A DNA stretch of 64,000 nt from Subsaxibacter sp. CAU 1640 (GTDB lineage Bacteria; Bacteroidota; Bacteroidia; Flavobacteriales; Flavobacteriaceae), in contig NZ_JALNMI010000005.1 of the NCBI RefSeq assembly GCF_023156585.1, positions 62,001-126,000 on the forward strand, read 5' to 3'. The position numbers and the translations under genes are program-made. The notes beneath the pieces were generated by a model. The model was not told the DNA's origin, did no database searches, and was given only the letters and a program-made list of their open reading frames with translations. Shown piece after piece: positions 61,971 to 64,000 of this stretch (the stretch's first letter is position 1; every line of letters starts with the position of its first letter).

Positions 61971-62599
61971 TAGTCGATGATTATTTTTTCGCCCAAAAAC
62001 TTTGGTTTGGTGTTGATAACGACGTCTATGGAAGCATTGGCACGCGCCAAATATTCCCTCAATTGGGTTTTAAGTCCATAAGCGCCTGGCACGTCCTTGG
62101 CATTAAAGGCCACAGCGTCGATGCCATAGTGCTCTGCCAGGTAAATGGCACGTTCGTTATGGAACTTTTGCGAGATAATGGTAATGGAATTCTGCCCAAA
62201 AATCTCCTTGGCTCGAATGACGGAATCCAAGGTCCTGAATCCGGCGTAATCAAGAAAAATTTTCTCTTCGGGAATGCCTCTTTCGATGAGGTCATTCTTA
62301 AAATCGGAAGGTTCATCATAACTTTTGGAACCATTGTCACCACTGATGAGCACAAAATCAATCTTACCTGCTTCGTACAGGGCCACAGCAGCATTGATAC
62401 GATACGTGTAGTATAGATTGGTCTGTCCGTTGCTCAACGATTTGATGGTTCCCAACACCAAGCCAACCTTGTTTTTAGGAATCTGTTCGATAGTATCAAA
62501 GGTTTTCCCGTTTGCCTTGTGTGCAATCCATTTACTGGTAATGACGGTGGAGATGGTCAAAAACACCAAGATGAGCGTTATTATTTTTATATATTTCAT
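61970..62599 (-). CDS. SanA/YdcF-like DUF218 membrane protein
   Basis: A protein of 209 residues with one N-terminal helix (IITLILVFLTISTVITSKWI). DUF218 domain: VGLVLGTIKSLSNGQTNLYYTYRINAAVALYEAGKIDFVLISGDNG, DFKNDLIERGIPEEKIFLDYAGFRTLDSVIRAKEIFG, ITIISQKFHNERAIYLAEHYGIDAVAFNAKDVP. SanA is involved in vancomycin exclusion and envelope barrier function in E. coli. ATG at 62599 fits the signal helix. It precedes DUF2809 with a one-base overlap. Confidence 0.9.
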   Translation of the reverse strand: MKYIKIITLILVFLTISTVITSKWIAHKANGKTFDTIEQIPKNKVGLVLGTIKSLSNGQTNLYYTYRINAAVALYEAGKIDFVLISGDNGSKSYDEPSDFKNDLIERGIPEEKIFLDYAGFRTLDSVIRAKEIFGQNSITIISQKFHNERAIYLAEHYGIDAVAFNAKDVPGAYGLKTQLREYLARANASIDVVINTKPKFLGEKIIID

Positions 62600-62681
62600 T
62601 TGATAATATTTATTTTTTTTGGACAAATGCAATTCGCCAATTAATCTGTTTTAGGACTTGAAGAATTTGAGATGGCTCATT

Positions 62682-63179
62682 TCATATAAATTTTATATCT
62701 AAAACACGCTTTTGTGCTGATGAAAATATAGCACTTCTAAAGTCGTGTATATTCACATTTAACAATTTTTTGTAATCAAAATGATGAAATGGATGGGCAT
62801 TCTTCCCAATGTGATACGAGCGATAATAATAACGCCAATAGTCAGGCAAAATAAATATGCCCAAAATCATCGCGCCATAGAGATACAGACTGCGTTTACC
62901 ATTGCCAAAACAAAGGCATTGCAGCGCAATTTCGTCTTCCACATTCGTTCCGTAGCCCGTTAAAGTATGATAGGCATCGTGTCGCTCTACCTTCGGAATG
63001 AGTTCAAAACCATTCTTATGTAAAAATTCACCCAAGTGCCGTCCCAAAGTGTCGGTTGGGTAGGTGAGGAGTTCATTGGTGGTAACACCCCAAGCCTCGT
63101 GATTCTTGAACATATTGGTGTACACTTTTTGAGATTTGTCAAAAAGCCATTCGATGAGTTGTTTTCTATACTGTTTCAT
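62682..63179 (-). CDS. Coq4-like protein
   Basis: A protein of 165 residues. ERHDAYHTLTGYGTNVEDEIALQCLCFGNG carries the HDxxH-x11-E motif of Coq4, which in ubiquinone producers binds a metal and oxidatively removes a ring substituent. Flavobacteria make menaquinone, so a direct Coq4 function is unlikely, but Coq4-like proteins are frequent in Bacteroidota. No partner of ubiquinone synthesis is nearby. ATG at 63179 is used; it overlaps the upstream gene by 14 bases. 82 bases separate it from the SanA gene. Confidence 0.75.
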   Translation of the reverse strand: MKQYRKQLIEWLFDKSQKVYTNMFKNHEAWGVTTNELLTYPTDTLGRHLGEFLHKNGFELIPKVERHDAYHTLTGYGTNVEDEIALQCLCFGNGKRSLYLYGAMILGIFILPDYWRYYYRSYHIGKNAHPFHHFDYKKLLNVNIHDFRSAIFSSAQKRVLDIKFI

Positions 63180-63549
63180 CGGCAGATTCTTTGGCAAACC
63201 AAATCCAGGATTGCATCGTGGTGAAAAAAGCGGCTACAAAAAATCCTATCAAAAAGGTTTCATTAGTATTCTCATAAATGCCATAGGCGCAAAGAGCAAA
63301 ACAGACAATACTGTAGTACGGATAAAAGCGCTGAAAGACCTGTCTTTTGCTGAAATGTTTAGTTTCTCCAAAAAAGTAAAAGGGACAAATGGTCAATAGG
63401 ATTGTGCCGGTGCAACACACAAAAACAGGAATGTATGAGATGAACATAAACGCCATCATATTGATATGAAATCCATCGGTCATACCAATCACCCAAAAGA
63501 TGCCAGTTGCCAATAAAGATGATTTTGCTAAATTACTTGGTATCTTCAT
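63166..63549 (-). CDS. Four-helix membrane protein
   Basis: A protein of 127 residues: helices at LATGIFWVIGMTDGF, FISYIPVFVCCTGTILLTI, YPYYSIVCFALCAYGIYE and TFLIGFFVAAFFTTMQSWIWF. No family is recognised. It overlaps the DUF4173 gene at its start (63533-63549) and the Coq4-like gene at its end, which makes the run coupled. Confidence 0.6.
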   Translation of the reverse strand: MKIPSNLAKSSLLATGIFWVIGMTDGFHINMMAFMFISYIPVFVCCTGTILLTICPFYFFGETKHFSKRQVFQRFYPYYSIVCFALCAYGIYENTNETFLIGFFVAAFFTTMQSWIWFAKESADETV

Positions 63550-64000
63550 AGCTCTTGATGTCTGTTTTTAGTTTGAAATTGTCATAGCTCAATTCTTGCC
63601 AATTGCTTTGTTCCAAGACAGATACATAGTTGCTGTATTTAAGGTCAATCCGCGCACCTTGATTGGATTTCAAAACCATTCGGTCTTTTTTCTGATGAAG
63701 AATAAAGGCATTGTTGTTTGATAATTCAATCAAATAGTTCACATCAAGCGAATCGGCATTTTTGATGTTGTAATTGGTGATGAACGCATCCCAATCCACC
63801 ACACTACAAAGCACTAATAGCATAAATGCAACACTCACATTTTTACGGAACAAAAACCAGAGATTTTTGATTTGATAAACCTTCAGGAAGGTTGTTGTCA
63901 ACCCGATAAAGGTCATAAAGAGATAGACATACACACCAATGCGTTTGTAGGTGAGTCCAAAAGCATCAATGTACTGCGCGTTTTTGACAATGATGAGCAG
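63533..64000 (-). CDS. DUF4173/DUF4153 membrane protein, cut by the window edge
   Basis: The last ~155 residues of a larger protein whose frame is open to base 64000. FGLTYKRIGVYVYLFMTFIGLTTTFLKVYQIKN fits the late membrane helices of DUF4173 proteins, followed by VSVAFMLLVLCSVVDWDAFITNYNIKNADSLDVNYLIELSNN, in which the NYN..A..LD..YL pattern is typical of the extracytoplasmic C-terminal part. The start lies outside. Function unknown. It is the first visible gene of the minus-strand run that goes on to 60205. Confidence 0.75.
   Translation of the reverse strand: MLIIVKNAQYIDAFGLTYKRIGVYVYLFMTFIGLTTTFLKVYQIKNLWFLFRKNVSVAFMLLVLCSVVDWDAFITNYNIKNADSLDVNYLIELSNNNAFILHQKKDRMVLKSNQGARIDLKYSNYVSVLEQSNWQELSYDNFKLKTDIKSYEDTK

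Overview
The window is chromosomal DNA of a Flavobacteriaceae member (Bacteroidota); the genus cannot be fixed from the sequence. Pointers are a type IX secretion C-terminal sorting domain, many short lipoproteins, the Bacteroidota promoter form TTG-N18..21-TAnnTTTG in front of several genes, a tmRNA with tag GENNYALAA, and families typical of the group (DUF4920, DUF1684, DUF1361, SYLF, YceI, PorT-like barrels, a GNAT/carbon-nitrogen hydrolase fusion). No rRNA, tRNA, CRISPR array or transposase gene was seen. The right edge cuts a DUF4173-type membrane protein gene.

Layout. 0-20 kb is mostly housekeeping: envelope lipoproteins and a T9SS cargo, a CsbD-like stress protein with two short companions, an Lrp regulator flanked by two related helical proteins, a YpdA-like flavoprotein with an MFS exporter, AmtB with its PII protein, FluC, IlvE, MnmD, a TIGR01777 epimerase and a TspO-like protein. 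20.4-21.1 kb is a non-coding block with a large palindrome and a 21-bp minisatellite. 21.2-27.5 kb holds poorly known membrane and secreted proteins, three of which share a C-terminal domain. 27.7-33.6 kb looks like an accessory, possibly defensive island: NYN/OST-HTH, NERD, FRG, RipA-like membrane protein and a 614-aa protein with a nuclease-like C-terminal domain. 33.7-36.2 kb has a gene of unknown family with a long structured leader and a gene-poor stretch with four stacked hairpin terminators. 36-41 kb has META-domain lipoproteins and enzymes, with expanded short tandem repeats between them. 41.8-49.0 kb is a full tryptophan operon in order E-G-(four-helix protein)-D-C-F-B-A, preceded by a clear attenuator with a leader peptide carrying three consecutive Trp codons. 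49.1-53.6 kb has a MarR/YceI pair, thioredoxin- and rhodanese-type genes, SYLF and PPOX. 53.8-55.0 kb carries a distant paralog of the 33.7-kb gene behind the same kind of leader. 55.3-57.0 kb has two AT-rich, cassette-like genes of unknown function. tmRNA, a second 21-bp minisatellite, an AlaDH/saccharopine-type dehydrogenase and a run of membrane genes finish the window.

Most interesting signals: (1) the trp attenuator, where promoter, Trp-rich leader peptide, antiterminator pairing and terminator can all be read; (2) two leaders of about 215 nt, 19 kb apart, sharing a conserved promoter-proximal RNA element in front of two distantly related genes; (3) a family of short mosaic tandem repeats that start at, or a few bases after, stop codons and keep one orientation relative to the gene; (4) palindromic repeats inserted in frame in trpF and probably in mnmD, as in Rickettsia palindromic elements; (5) a possible leader-peptide attenuator before the MFS exporter; and (6) the putative defense island.
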